From Rhipicephalus microplus (lineage: Eukaryota; Arthropoda; Arachnida; Ixodida; Ixodidae): a DNA stretch of 64,000 bases. Position 1 is the stretch's first letter; the number at the start of each line of letters is the position of its first letter. The DNA is taken from positions 42,347,271 through 42,411,270 of the forward strand of contig NC_134705.1 in the NCBI RefSeq assembly GCF_043290135.1, given 5' to 3'. Of this stretch, positions 32,691 to 43,110 are shown one piece after another. A program made the position numbers and the translations under genes. The notes beneath the pieces were generated by a model, which did not search any database, had not been told where the DNA came from, and saw nothing but the letters and a program-made list of their open reading frames with translations.

Positions 32691-33797
32691 AAACTACTTT
32701 GTATAAGAACAAGTTGTTTTTATGTGTAGTGGTATGCAAAGATGTAGTATTTCATCATTTTAGAATTGAAACTTGGCCCCGACGAGGGCGCCCCTAAAAG
32801 AAAGTGCAAAGGCGCGAGTGGCGAGAGAGGTTAGTAGATTCATTCTGGGTGTTTAAAGCAGAAACATGCCGTGGTTGATTTTTTCGCCCCCTAAAGGTGA
32901 TCACATAAACTTGAGAGTTTGCGGGGCCTGGCAATACACTATAAAGCCTCTAGATTTTCGTAAAGTAGCAACACTCTCCTCCTTCGCTGTCGTTCCTCCT
33001 CGGTCTCCTTTCCTTCGCATTGTGTTTTCGAAGATGGCGCCGCCTACTTTGCTTTTGCGTAGCAGACAACCTTTCGAAAAGTGAACGGCGCGTGCCAGGC
33101 AGCATGCTGTAAGCATTCGCACCAGCCGTCTCACTCTTGGTATTTTTGTTTTTTTAGTTTTATGTTGTTCAGGAGATGTTAGAGCTTTTATATAGCGCCA
33201 CCCAATCGTCTTCGTAGACAGAATTTCCGAAAAGTCACAGCAATTAAAGGAATCGTCTGGTCTTGCCGTGACTGATTGCACAAAAAAATAGAGAGAGAAA
33301 CACCTATGGTGTAGGAAGTTAACGTTGCACTCTGCAAAAGATTTTCTGAAAGTCATACATTGTTTACGTCATCCTCGCGAGATGGTGACGCAGTAGAGTT
33401 TCCAGTATGCAGGAGAGGTACCCGCCCTAAAGGATTCGTTTGGTATAGTGCAGCTAATGCCACTCCTCGAGTCTCTTGAGGTATCGTACTGTATACCGTA
33501 AGATAACAGGCGTACTGCGGACGTCTTTTCCACACAAAACGATGACAGTCATCTGGCTCGCTCACTTGTTTTTTTTTTTTCGAGGTCATCTTTGCACTCG
33601 GTTTTTTGTGTGGTCTCATTAACAATCTCGCAAAACAAAAAAAACTGAATTCTAGGGTGTATATTAACAAAATAGCCATCAATAAATCTCACCTGTCTTT
33701 CCTTACATTATTGCCGGGAGTGCGGTACTTGCATGTCGTAAACTTCAAGCATGTTATTAGCTCGAAAAAGAGATTTTGGGTAGGAGAGTGGTAAGTT
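32691..33797. other. No gene recognised
   Basis: AT-rich sequence with short frames and no motif that I can name. Confidence 0.45.
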
Positions 33798-33849
33798 TGA
33801 CTAGATGGCGTTTCGTTTGGTTATCACCAAACGAAACGCCATCTAGTCA
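33798..33849. repeat. Perfect 24-bp inverted repeat with 4-nt loop
   Basis: Left arm TGACTAGATGGCGTTTCGTT then TGGT (33798-33821), loop TATC, right arm its exact complement (33826-33849). Pairing can continue outwards after one mismatch. It could be a minimal foldback element or a structured RNA hairpin. Confidence 0.9.
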
Positions 33850-34791
33850 GACGACCCTTATTTATGAGGAGCAAAGAAGGCACCACGAAGGGTGCCAAAT
33901 GTTTTTTGGAGTGCAAGAAGCAGATGGGCATTAGGTGTTGGTGGTATTAGGCTAGTTAAACAGTGGAGACTTCGATTTACCTGCTAAATGCAGTCAAGTC
34001 TCTTGCACTTCGTTCGATAAGCTCAAACTGTGACGTCATTACATCATTTCGCTCACGCTAGCTGACGTTAAACTCCTGCTTAGAACAATACTTTTAGGCA
34101 TGCCACCTAGTTAGAGCAGAATACGAGCGCACACTCACATTCCTTTCACTTGCCGTGATGGAGCTGAAAATACTGAGACACGTCGTGCGATTCATGATTG
34201 AATACGAAACTGGAAGTATGCCATTTATTTCCCAATATTTATGCATAACATGTCTGCGTTTAGAGTCTCCGCACACATAGTTACACTAGTGACAACACAA
34301 CGCGCACGCATGTGTTTAAACAAGCGCTAGCTGTTTCATAACTGTGGTAAATCACGTGTCCTTGCATGAATTGTTGCGGCATCCGAAGGTACAGCAGCAG
34401 TTCTTGGCAACATACACTTAGACTCACTTTGTGTCATAACTATCTACGAACAGACCGCAGATTGAATGGCCAGTACGCATTCAATCAGACAATATATATG
34501 TACCCTTTGCTTTTCGGAGCAGGATGACCTTCTACTACTGCAGATCAAATTTATCATGCTTTGGCGCCACGCAGGGGCATAGCCAGAAATATTTTCTGAG
34601 GAGTGCGCAAGTGTGCAAACACAGTTCGCGTATGTTCATGCATGTGCACGTTTTAGTATGTGTATATATACGCTAAAAAAGTTATAAGTAGCTACGATGG
34701 GTGCTTACTAACACGCACTCATGCACATAAACACAAAATAAACTGGATTAGGGTGACCGACGTTGTGTCTTAGTAGGTAGAGTGTCAGCGG
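33850..34791. other. No gene recognised
   Basis: Nothing beyond short, motif-free frames. Confidence 0.45.
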
Positions 34792-34799
34792 AATTATCT

Positions 34800-35022
34800 G
34801 ATTCGATCGATTGATTGAAATGTGGGGTATAACGTCCCAAAACCACCATATGAATATGAGAGACGCCGTAGTGGAGGGCTCCGGAAATTTGGACCACCTG
34901 GGGTTCTTTAACGTGCTCCCAAATCTGAGCACACGGGCCTAGAGCATTTCCGCCTCCATCAGAAATGCAGCCGCCGCACTTGGGATTCGATCACATGACC
35001 TGCGGGTCAGCAGCCGAAGTGT
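34800..35022 (-). mobile_element. Ruka-type SINE, copy r4
   Basis: On the minus strand it carries CGGCTGCTGACCCGCAGGTC, the B-box area ATCGAATCCCAAG, the body (GTTAAAGAACCCCAGGTGG, CCTCCACTACGGCGTCTCTC) and a tail ending near CAATCAATCG. AATTATCT flanks it (34792-34799 and 35023-35030). The first part of the head is missing. Confidence 0.85.
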
Positions 35023-35030
35023 AATTATCT

Positions 35031-35424
35031 TAAGCTTGCAACTGTGTTTATAAAAATTTTTAACGATTTCGAGTACTTCGTACTCAACTATGAGAGAGCA
35101 CCAAGCCGTCCCGCTAAAAGCAACACTTCAGACGCTATGAAAGACACCAAATATACTTGCAACTTAGACCTCTACCAGTGGCAAGAAGTCTTACCGCCCA
35201 CTTTACTTTCTTCACATTTATATCAAGTCGCTACAATTCGCTTGAAACAGTAGAGTTACCGGCAAAACCCTCGGTGCGTTGCACGGCAGATGGTTGTGCA
35301 TTCCACGAACTCCCAATATTTTCGTTTCTTTTTATATCTTTTTATTCATCTCTCTCCGTTCCCTTGCGAACCACTAAAGGTGTCATACTTTGCCAGAGAC
35401 ACCCGTGAGGCTTACTTTTTAGGC
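35031..35424. other. No gene recognised
   Basis: Non-coding stretch between a SINE and repeat copy 3. Confidence 0.4.
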
Positions 35425-36410
35425 GCGAAGCTTTTTATAACGGTACCCATTCGTCCCTTGTAGCCGTTGTAGTGTGTAACGAGTATAAAATTTTGACCTT
35501 CAGGGTGGTGCCGGTGAGAGATTCCATCTGTGCGTTGTTTAACATTAAAAAATAGTGCTCAATGTACATGCTAATGGCTTCTAATGGAGAATGAGAGACA
35601 GGAGCATTTGGTTTTTAGTTAACGTGCACTCTGCGATCCCCATTAGCAGCCATTGACATGTACATTGAGCACTATCTGACGAGAAAGGGTTGCTACGTCG
35701 TACTCGCTGGATGTATCATCCTTAGTTTTAGAAAGGTTTAGCGAGCGTTGAGCCGCTGTGCCATGAATACGATGAACTAGTATATACCATGAACTCGACG
35801 TGGTTAAAGATGGGAAGTAGATACGAAGCGCAATCCGTAAGAAATTAAAAGCTGAATTCTCCTGTCTCTTTCCCATTAGCAGCCATTTGCAATATACATT
35901 GAGCACTATCTGACACAAAAAGGCTGCTACGTTGTACTTGCTGGGCGTAACCTCCTTGGTTTTAGAAAGGTTTAGCGAGCGTTGGGCCGCAGTGCCATGA
36001 ATACAGTGAACTAGTATACACCTTGAACTCGAGGTGATTAAAAGTGGGAAGTAGTCCCGAAGCGCAAGCCGTAAGAAAGTGTGCATGTGCTACCTCTCGT
36101 TTAGTCCTTGGAATGTCCCCTGGATGGCGGTGCTTCTATAAGGGGAATATATGATGAAAACATGCTATATGGTGGTACTTGGAGTGTTGAATAGATGGAG
36201 GAACGGACACACAGACAGATGCATGGATGGACGCATGAACGGACGCAGGGGCGGATGCATGGACGTACGCAGGGACGGACGCATGAACAGACGCACGCAC
36301 GGACGGGCGGATGGATGCATGGACAGTCACACAGACGGATGCATAGACGGACGGAAGCAAGAATGAATGGATGGACGAATGCTTCGCCCCACTCTCCATC
36401 ATTCACTCCG
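35425..36410 (+). repeat. Minisatellite-bearing repeat copy 3, with internal duplications
   Basis: It starts GCGAAGCTTTTTATAACGGT and has GTAGTGTGTAACGAGT, then the family body twice: the block starting CCATTAGCAGCCATT occurs at 35638 and again at about 35872, a ~234-bp tandem duplication. A reversed piece (35554-35600, CTCAATGTACATGCTAATGG) precedes them, making an inverted pair with 35640-35671. The 12-bp minisatellite runs 36200-36375. Confidence 0.8.
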
Positions 36411-36724
36411 TGGGTATGCTGCCAATTTTTGTTTCTTCACTTACTCTTTCCAACATTAGCCCCCCCACCCCGCTCAAGTACATTTATCAGAAGAGACAGC
36501 ATAGGGCCAGCATGTTGTACATAGTGTATATTTCTTGCACGCCACAAGGAAACTATATCGACAAAGAAAAAATACGGTAGAAAACAACCGCAATGTAAAA
36601 AGTCTTTAGTTTTACAGAATCACGACAAATTATGTGCACCCAGGGAAAGGGGTAGAAATAAATAAACAAAACCAAAAAACAAATAAACAAAAATGGCAGA
36701 TCCCATGTACAGCAGGAATCGATG
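36411..36724. other. No gene recognised
   Basis: AT-rich, with AATAAATAAACAAA-type runs at 36655-36690. Confidence 0.4.
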
Positions 36725-37076
36725 ATATGCGAAGCACGAATAAGAAATGTTGATATGTCACTTTAATATCCGTACGACGTTACGAGGTGGAGGTAAATGA
36801 TGCTGTACATGACTTCCGTGTCATGATTATCACGTTTGAATGTGTCGTTTACCTTCATCATCTATTCACGTCACGTAATACCAATATTATTTTATGTGGA
36901 GCTAACGAAACGGCAGCAAGCACGCTATGAGCGTGGTTTGTTCTCGTGTTCTCACATGGCACACGTGTCAGTTTTATCGCGTTTGCACCAGTCATATAAT
37001 TCGTCATCCAACGATGTCACGTAACACCATATTTGTTATATGTGGAGCAACCACAACAGCTGTGAGCTCATTATGA

Positions 37077-37461
37077 AAGGCCGAATATACTCCAATGTAC
37101 CATTGACGCACGCGAGCTCGCTGGGCACAGTGACGCAACGTTAACAAAACGCAAGCACTCTATAGCCTGACGCAAGACGTGACTAGCGCCCGTTGCCATG
37201 GCCCGACGGCAACCGTCGTAAAATGCGACATGCTGATGATTTCACGCCGATGAATTATCCAGACAACACTGCGTCCCCCTCTTTTCATGACGGAGAGACT
37301 TCGGACACGCTGAAACGTGCATGCGTCAAAGGAATGCAGCGCGATCCGCGCCTGCGAGCATATGGCAGGACCAGCGCCTGACGTGGCAACGCTGGTGGGA
37401 CGCGATGAAATGAACGCCGGTGAGCCCGCGCACCGCGTAACGTCAAAATATATTGGCGCCT
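37077..37461. mobile_element. 385-bp TIR element in array 2
   Basis: Left end AAGGCCGAATATACTCC; right end as reverse complement AAGGCGCCAATATATTTTGA. TGA flanks it (37074-37076 and 37462-37464). Its interior matches the reverse complement of the element at 32161-32543 (AAAACGC, ACACTCTATAG and AAATGCGACATGCTGA blocks) and it sits at the equivalent position of the 147-bp unit. Confidence 0.7.
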
Positions 37462-37889
37462 TGACTGTGCCATGTAGTCATATACTCACATAGCACGATC
37501 TCATGATTATCATGTTTGCACCAGTCACATACCTTCGTCATCCATTGGTGTCACGTAACAACAAATGTGAAGCTAGCGAAATGGCCGCGAACGCATAATC
37601 AGTGTGCCATGTAGTCATGTTGTTATGTGAGACGCATGTCGTGATTATCGTGTTTGGATGTCTCATTTACCTATGTCATGCGTTCACATTGCGTAATACC
37701 GAGTTTGGTACATGTGAAGCTAGCGAAACAGCCGCGAGCGCATCATGAGCATAGCATGTATACTAGAGTCTTGTTGTTACACAACACGCATCTCATGTTT
37801 GTCATGTTCGCACTGTGATGATTAATGTAGTGGGTCATGCACGCCGCAAGCACGATCCTAGCCGTCCTACTGCACCAATGCAGCCGTTA

Positions 37890-38701
37890 CCGTGCCCAGT
37901 GCGACCATTCGACCGGCTTGGAATAGACCTTGATGGTCCTCTGCCATATACATCAGCTGGGAGTCGCTAGATTATTTAAGCGATCGACCATCTCACGAGA
38001 TATGCAGAAACGGCCATTCTACCAGACGGGACGGCACATGACGGGACGTTCCGTCTTTCCAGCTGCAACGTTTTGTTCTCCGTCACGACGCTCCATGTGA
38101 ACTTTTGAGCGAGCGAGGCCGCATCTTTCACGCGGATGTTATTTAAGAACTTCTTGCTAAATTCCACGTGATTCACCGCTGTACTACCGCATATCGATCA
38201 CAAACAAACGGCTTGACCGAACGTTTCAACCGCACTCTTGACGACATTCTTTCTATGGATGTCGCCTCCGACCGCACCAACTAGGATCTTATCCTTCTCT
38301 ACGTTACGTACGCTTACAACACGGCACCTCAAGCTATGACAGGCCCTTCTCTCTTCTTTTTACTCTATGGTCAATAGCCATCATCTCCAATCGACACCAT
38401 TCTCCCCTACCGACCCGACTCATTCGAAGGCACACCAGTTTCCGAAGCCGCTCGATGTGCGGAATAATGTCGGCAATCAGCTCGCACCCTTACAACACAA
38501 GAGCTAGGGCTACAGAAATATCGTCACGACGATGGACGGTCCCACTACCAGTTTTCGTCCAACACTATTGTTTGGCTGTGGGTGCCTCCCATGCTGCTTC
38601 TGGTACCTCTACAAAGTTGGCCAGCAGGTACCATGGGCCTTATCGCGTCATAGAGCTAACTTCCGCTGTCAACTACCTCATCGAACCCCTCACGCCTACT
38701 C
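37890..38701 (+). pseudogene. G2 integrase core and C-terminal GPY module
   Basis: Reading through stops: FDRLGIDLDGPLPYTS-like first Asp region (37911-37960), DHLTRYAETAIL, LLSERGRIFHADV (second Asp changed to Glu), and TTAYRSQTNGLTERFNRTL holding the catalytic Glu (38187-38245). Then come TYAYNTAPQAMTG and the distal part with HGPYRVIELTSAVNYLIEPL, the GPY/F module that follows gypsy integrases. In-frame stops near 37975, 38143 and 38281 and a shift near 38455 break it. A SINE interrupts it at 38702; the tail continues PDLRRRGREIVHVDCL after 38885. Confidence 0.75.
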
Positions 38702-38885
38702 TGAGCACACGGGCCTACAACATGGCTGCATTTCCGATGGAGGTGGAAATGTTGTAGGCCCGTGTGCTCAGATTTGGGTGCACGTTAAAGAACCCCAGGT
38801 GGTTGAAATTTCCAGAGCCCTCCACTACGGCGTCTCTCGTAATCATATAGTGGTTTTGGGACGTGAAACCCCACATATCGATCAA
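38702..38885 (+). mobile_element. Ruka-type SINE, copy r5, with 5' inversion
   Basis: A 22-bp perfect inverted repeat lies at its 5' end: 38702-38723 (TGAGCACACGGGCCTACAAC AT) and 38749-38770. The second arm is the normal SINE core; the first arm is the same piece reversed. A 12-bp duplication TCACGCCTACTC (38690-38701 and 38886-38897) flanks it. The hairpin arrangement suggests a 5' inversion made during insertion. Confidence 0.85.
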
Positions 38886-39021
38886 TCACGCCTACTCCGG
38901 ACCTGCGTCGCCGAGGCCGTGAAATCGTACACGTGGATTGTCTCAAACCGTATCACTAACCACTTATCGTCACTACAACTCAGAACACCTACTTGGCCAC
39001 GTCTTCCGTGAGGGGGAAATA

Positions 39022-39181
39022 TGTAATGAATAAGTGGTGAGTCATGCATAGCTCGGTAAACACATCGTCAGCGCTAAGCACGAGACGGTTGGCCCGGACG
39101 TTGTCCCTGTTTTCGCTGGCTAGGCCTACAGTCCTACCAGGTCTCAAATAACAGTTCTGACTGTCTCAGTTCTTTATTATA
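39022..39181 (+). repeat. G2 3' LTR (~160 bp)
   Basis: It starts TGTAATGAATAAGTGG after the purine run and runs to the GCAC flank at 39182. The final bases are TTTATTATA, so the usual CA end is not seen. Confidence 0.5.
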
Positions 39182-39721
39182 GCACCATTACCATACCTTC
39201 GTCATCCATTCATGTCCTGTAATACCAAATTTGGTATAGGAGAAGCTAGCGAAACGACCACCAGCGCATCATGAGCGTGGCATGTAGTCATGTTCTTAAA
39301 TGACATGCATCTCATGAATATCATGTTTGCACCAGTCAGATACCTTCATCATTCATTCACGTACCATAATACCAAATTTGGTATATGTGACGCTAGGGAA
39401 ACAGCCGTTAGCGCATCATTAGCGTGGCATGTACCCATGTTGTGACATGACGCGCATGACATGATTTTCTTGTTAGGGTCTCTCACTTGTGTTCGCCATG
39501 CAATCATGCCTCACCATACCAGTTTTACAACATGCCATGTAGACGAATACACCGCAAGACCTGCAGGACCATGAAATATAAATCATGACATTCATGACAT
39601 ACATGTCATTATTTTCATGTTATGATTAGGCCATTATGTTGTTCATACAGTCATGTTATGATATACCAAGTTTGGTATCGATGCCATTGTCGAAACGGCA
39701 CGGAGAGCTAGAAGATTCAGG

Positions 39722-39724
39722 TGG

Positions 39725-39804
<80 letters not shown>

Positions 39805-39805
39805 G
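39722..39805. repeat. (GATA)n microsatellite with GACA units
   Basis: TAGATAGATAGATAGATAGA, three GACA-type units, then further GATA. It marks the head end of the array family; array 1 has only a short TCTATCTATC at the same place. Confidence 0.9.
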
Positions 39806-39852
39806 AACGCTCAAAGTAGCTGAAGTTTGCTGAGAAATGCCTCGCATTTAAT

Positions 39853-41464
39853 AACAAAAAGAAACTCGCACATGCACAATGAATACCTTAGGATATGATG
39901 TCCTAAATTCAGTGCCCATGTGTCTGGAGGTCTATTTGCTTCCCTCCCTTCAAGAAATGACACCTTCACTTTTGTTAAAAATATCAATGAAGTGCTAACA
40001 CTGGAGTGCAATGCACTGCACCAGAAAGGATACTGGAATACGTGCATACATCAGCGCACACGAAGTGGCCGCACACTGCTTTGCGAAGCTTGCAGACTAA
40101 TGACTGTGTGAATGTTCGGGATGGGATCTTGTATGGCGGCACTGACTTGCCGTCAACGTGCACAGCGGCATCTTGGGCACTGCTTATACTCGTGGGATTG
40201 AGTAAGTGCTTCCTTTCGTCGATCTGCAACTCCGACAAGCTAGTGCTGTGTATGTTCATTAATCATCCTCTCTCGCGCGTTGAGGAGGTCGGCTGTTTGG
40301 TTTAAAATGCATACATCGTAATATATTTTTCTGCGAATCTGCCTATGCGGAAGGCGAGCAGTTAAATTGCATGGAAAAATTGAAACGGAGGCTTTGAAAT
40401 GCTTTGTCAAGTGTGGTCATTTTCGAACATTAAGTGTGTGCCAATGTTCTTTACGAGACAAGCTAGCGCACCTATGTATTCTTTTCTTCTTTTATGAAAC
40501 AGAAAAATTCCATTAAAATTACTTCTACAATGTTCGCGGCATTGTAAGGACTCCCTTAACAGCTCCCTTCATACTTCTCGGATATCTTTCTTTCACCAAC
40601 TTTTTAGCTTCATCTTTCCTCTTCAGCAAATAGTTTATTTCTCTTTTCCCATCTCCTTAGTCATTATATGTGACAGTTTCCTGCAACCACTTTACTTACC
40701 GGACTTTTTGGCTACTCCTTTCTCGACTCTTGTGGCTGTACTCAGCATCGGTTTGTAATTTTATACGAGCTGCAAATATTCTGTGCTTTTAGTTCGAGTT
40801 TTATACAAAAATTGTAATTGTATGCCTTTATGATCCCTACCCGAGCTGTTAATTTTTTTCTCGCTCATTCTCGTTTCTTTCGGTCTGTAATGAATGCCTT
40901 CAATCATGAACCAATAATTTATATTCGACAACTTGTTCCCAAATTTTCGCTTATCTGCCTATAACATGTAGGCCCCGTGTTACCTACAGAAAGAGTATGC
41001 GGCTCACAGGGATCTTGCCATAACTTCTCATTGATGCTGAATAACTGTCAAGGTTGTTATAGGATCTTGTGTGGCGGTACTAACTTGCCGCCATCTGTGT
41101 CCCCTAAAAAGATGACTTTGGCCCCATTACCAAATTTCTTAACCCCCATTTTTGCAATTCACGAGCTACCGATTCCTCTCGCTGCAGTTGTTTTACATAC
41201 GAGAAGATTAGGAATCGGGCATGGCGAAAGTTGTCATAAGGACGGAACCAATTATTCTGCTGTTACAGGTGTTCCTGTGCTCAGCACCGACACCGTCACC
41301 TCCATCGAACAAGAAAATGGCCACTGGCAGCTGTGAGGTGCATCGCATCGAAAGGCCGCCGTGGTATTGTGCTGCTTCTGGACTAGAGCATGCGCGCGGA
41401 ACAACACCGATAGCGACGGTGACATCCCAACGCAGCGGCTACATAAGAACAGTCAACGCCCAGT
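39853..41464. other. Upstream region of LINE D; possible repeated 5' units
   Basis: A segment at 41216-41270 (GGCATGGCGAAAGTTGTCAT, then AATTATTCTGCTGTTACAGG) recurs at 41473-41529, 256 bp away. A weaker pair is GGATCTTGTATGGCGGCACT (40125) and GGATCTTGTGTGGCGGTACT (41062). This looks like repeated 5' UTR or promoter units of a LINE. No gene is recognised between 40300 and 41000. Confidence 0.45.
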
Positions 41465-41721
41465 AGTTTCGTGGGCATGGCGAAAGCGTTGTCATAAGGA
41501 CTGAGCCAATTATTCTGCTGTTACAGGTTATTAAGTTTGGAAAATCTTTCCGAAGTAAAAACCGGTTCATTATTGTCCTGCCATGCCCCAAAGTATGTGC
41601 TTCTCGTGCCTTAGAATGCGTTTTTATGTTGCTGATACTGTCCGGAGATATTGAGCCTAATCCAGGACCCAATCATGTTGAAAAAATGCTCGCGGAAATT
41701 TTAGAGGGTCAAAATAATGAG
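41465..41721 (+). CDS. LINE D leader frame with 2A-like sequence
   Basis: The frame is open after a stop at 41464-41466 and ends at TAA around 41720-41722. Near its end it reads MLLILSGDIEPNPGP (41626-41670). D-x-E-x-N-P-G-P preceded by a hydrophobic stretch and SG is the signature of 2A-type peptides, which make the ribosome skip the final Gly-Pro bond. Such peptides are known at the N-terminus of ORF1 in CR1- and L2-like LINEs of some invertebrates. Here the leader ends 16 codons after the motif, at GAGTAA, overlapping the ATG of the coiled-coil frame (41717) in another phase. A one-base change would explain the split. The only Met upstream in the frame is 41626, so the true start is unclear. 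Confidence 0.65.
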
Positions 41722-42356
41722 TAAGAACATAAATCAAATAAAAACAACGCAGGATTTCTTCAGTAACCAGTTAGAGGCTATAAACAAAAAGATTTCAGAA
41801 ATAGAACCGACCATGAAGGCGGTAAGGAAAAATGAAGAGAAAATAAAGCACCTAGAAACAGAAGTTAGTATCATAAGTAGTGCTCTGCAGCACACCCACG
41901 AAAGAATGGTTGATTTAGAAGACCACAGCCATAGGAACAATTTTGATCACCATCGAAATAACAGAAACTACTAATGAAACTACTGACGAACTAAAAACAA
42001 AAATTGAGCGAGACGTATTTGAAGAGACACTTGAAGTGAAAGTAAGCACAGCTGAACGAATTCACAGAATTGGGAGACAGGGCCCAAATAAAATTCGGTC
42101 AGTTATCGTAATATTTTTTGACTACAGTGAAAACATGAAAATATTCCAGAACTGCAAAAAGCTGAAGGGTACCAGTATCTCGATTGTGGATGATTATTCG
42201 GAAGTGACATTACGAAAACGTAAGAACTTATGGGAGAGTGCAAAAGCGGAAAGAGAAAGTGGCAAGAAGGTTCGCCTCGTGCATGATAAGATTCTGATCG
42301 ACAATGACATGTTTTTCTGGGACGAAAACGAAAAGTGCCCGAAAAAGAGTTCGTAA
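41717..42356 (+). pseudogene. LINE D ORF1, coiled-coil protein
   Basis: The first part (41717-41971) has heptad-like NQIKTTQDFFSNQLEAINKK and EEKIKHLETEVS, then DLEDHSHRNN. A shift near 41940 moves to the frame 41943-42356, with RIHRIGRQGPNKIRSVIVIF and KKVRLVHDKILIDNDMFFW. Coiled coil, then DLEDHSRRNN, then an RRM-like and a basic C-terminal part is the order found in L1/CR1-type ORF1 RNA-binding proteins. The single frame break disables it. It ends 63 bp before the next open frame. Confidence 0.7.
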
Positions 42357-42419
42357 AGGTGGGTCAAGCTGGCGTACAAAAAAAAATGACAAAGTAAAAG
42401 CAATCCGAGGGATTTCAGT

Positions 42420-43110
42420 TTGAATAATACTATTATTTGCAGCCTGGCCAACAAAGCCTTGAAATTCGAACACCTCCTAATGCAGTACAACACAGATGTT
42501 GTTGTCGTGACGGAAACTTGGCCACGTCCTGAAATAAAAGACACTGAACTAATTTCTCCTGGTTATGCCGTGTTCCACAAGGATAGGGGTACGTGCGGCG
42601 GAGGTGTAGCCATTGTTTGTAAAAAGGATATTGAACTGAACGTTATGGATGACTGTCCGAACACTGAAACTATTTGGTGCAAAACGGTGTTTCTTGGTGT
42701 TACCTTTGTTATCGGAGCTGCCTACCGACGTCCAAATGCTCCCATTTCATTTATAGAAAGTCTGCAGGATTAGATGTGCAATAACGTTCCTCCTAGTACC
42801 CGTGCCATTATTGTGGGAGTTTTGAAATTACCAGGAATAGATTGGGCTGATCTTACAGTGGGTTCAACAGATGTTGCACATTGTGAAGTCTTGTTGAACC
42901 TCTCTCTCAGTTACGATCTCACGCAAGTTGTTCGGGATAACTCTAGGATTTCACCGACCTACGAGTCGTTACTTGACCTTGTACTCATTTGAAGTAATAT
43001 AACAGAATGCAGTGTTTCTGTCGAATATGAATTATCAGATCATGAATTGGTTTTGCTTTCTTTCAAGGAAGCACTACTCACGAACAATTCGAAGTCTGCT
43101 ATCTGTATAA
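42420..43110 (+). pseudogene. LINE D ORF2 endonuclease domain
   Basis: The frame reads CSLANKALKFEHLLMQ, VVVVTETWPRPEIKD (catalytic Glu), GTCGGGVAIVCK and AAYRRPNAP, a stop at 42771-42773, then VGVLKLPGIDWADL, where the usual GDFN has become GVLK (catalytic Asp and Asn lost), and later ELSDHELVLLSF with the SDH motif intact. The fold order is that of AP-like endonucleases of CR1-type LINEs. It is inactive. Confidence 0.75.

Larger units (their letters stand above)
37814..39181 (+). mobile_element. Gypsy G2, internally deleted, inserted in the 147-bp array
   Basis: GCAC flanks it (37810-37813 and 39182-39185). The left end TGTGATGATTAATG, then GTGGGTCATGCA, resembles the start of the 3' LTR at 39022 (TGTAATGAATAAGTGG, then GAGTCATGCA), which follows a purine run AGGGGGAAA. 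Between them is only integrase sequence, so gag, protease, RT and most of the 5' LTR are deleted. A SINE is inserted near the 3' end. Confidence 0.8.
36725..39722 (-). repeat. 147-bp tandem array, orientation 2, interrupted by a TIR element and gypsy G2
   Basis: Same family as 31196-32690 but reverse orientation. Landmarks CATNATG recur at 37594 and 37741, and at 39267 and 39414, again 147 bp apart. Inside lie a 385-bp TIR element (37077-37461) and gypsy G2 (37814-39181), so true array sequence is 36725-37076, 37462-37813 and 39182-39722. It ends in a GATA tract followed by the palindromic head (AGAAATGCCTCGCATTTAA) at 39800-39852. Confidence 0.85.
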
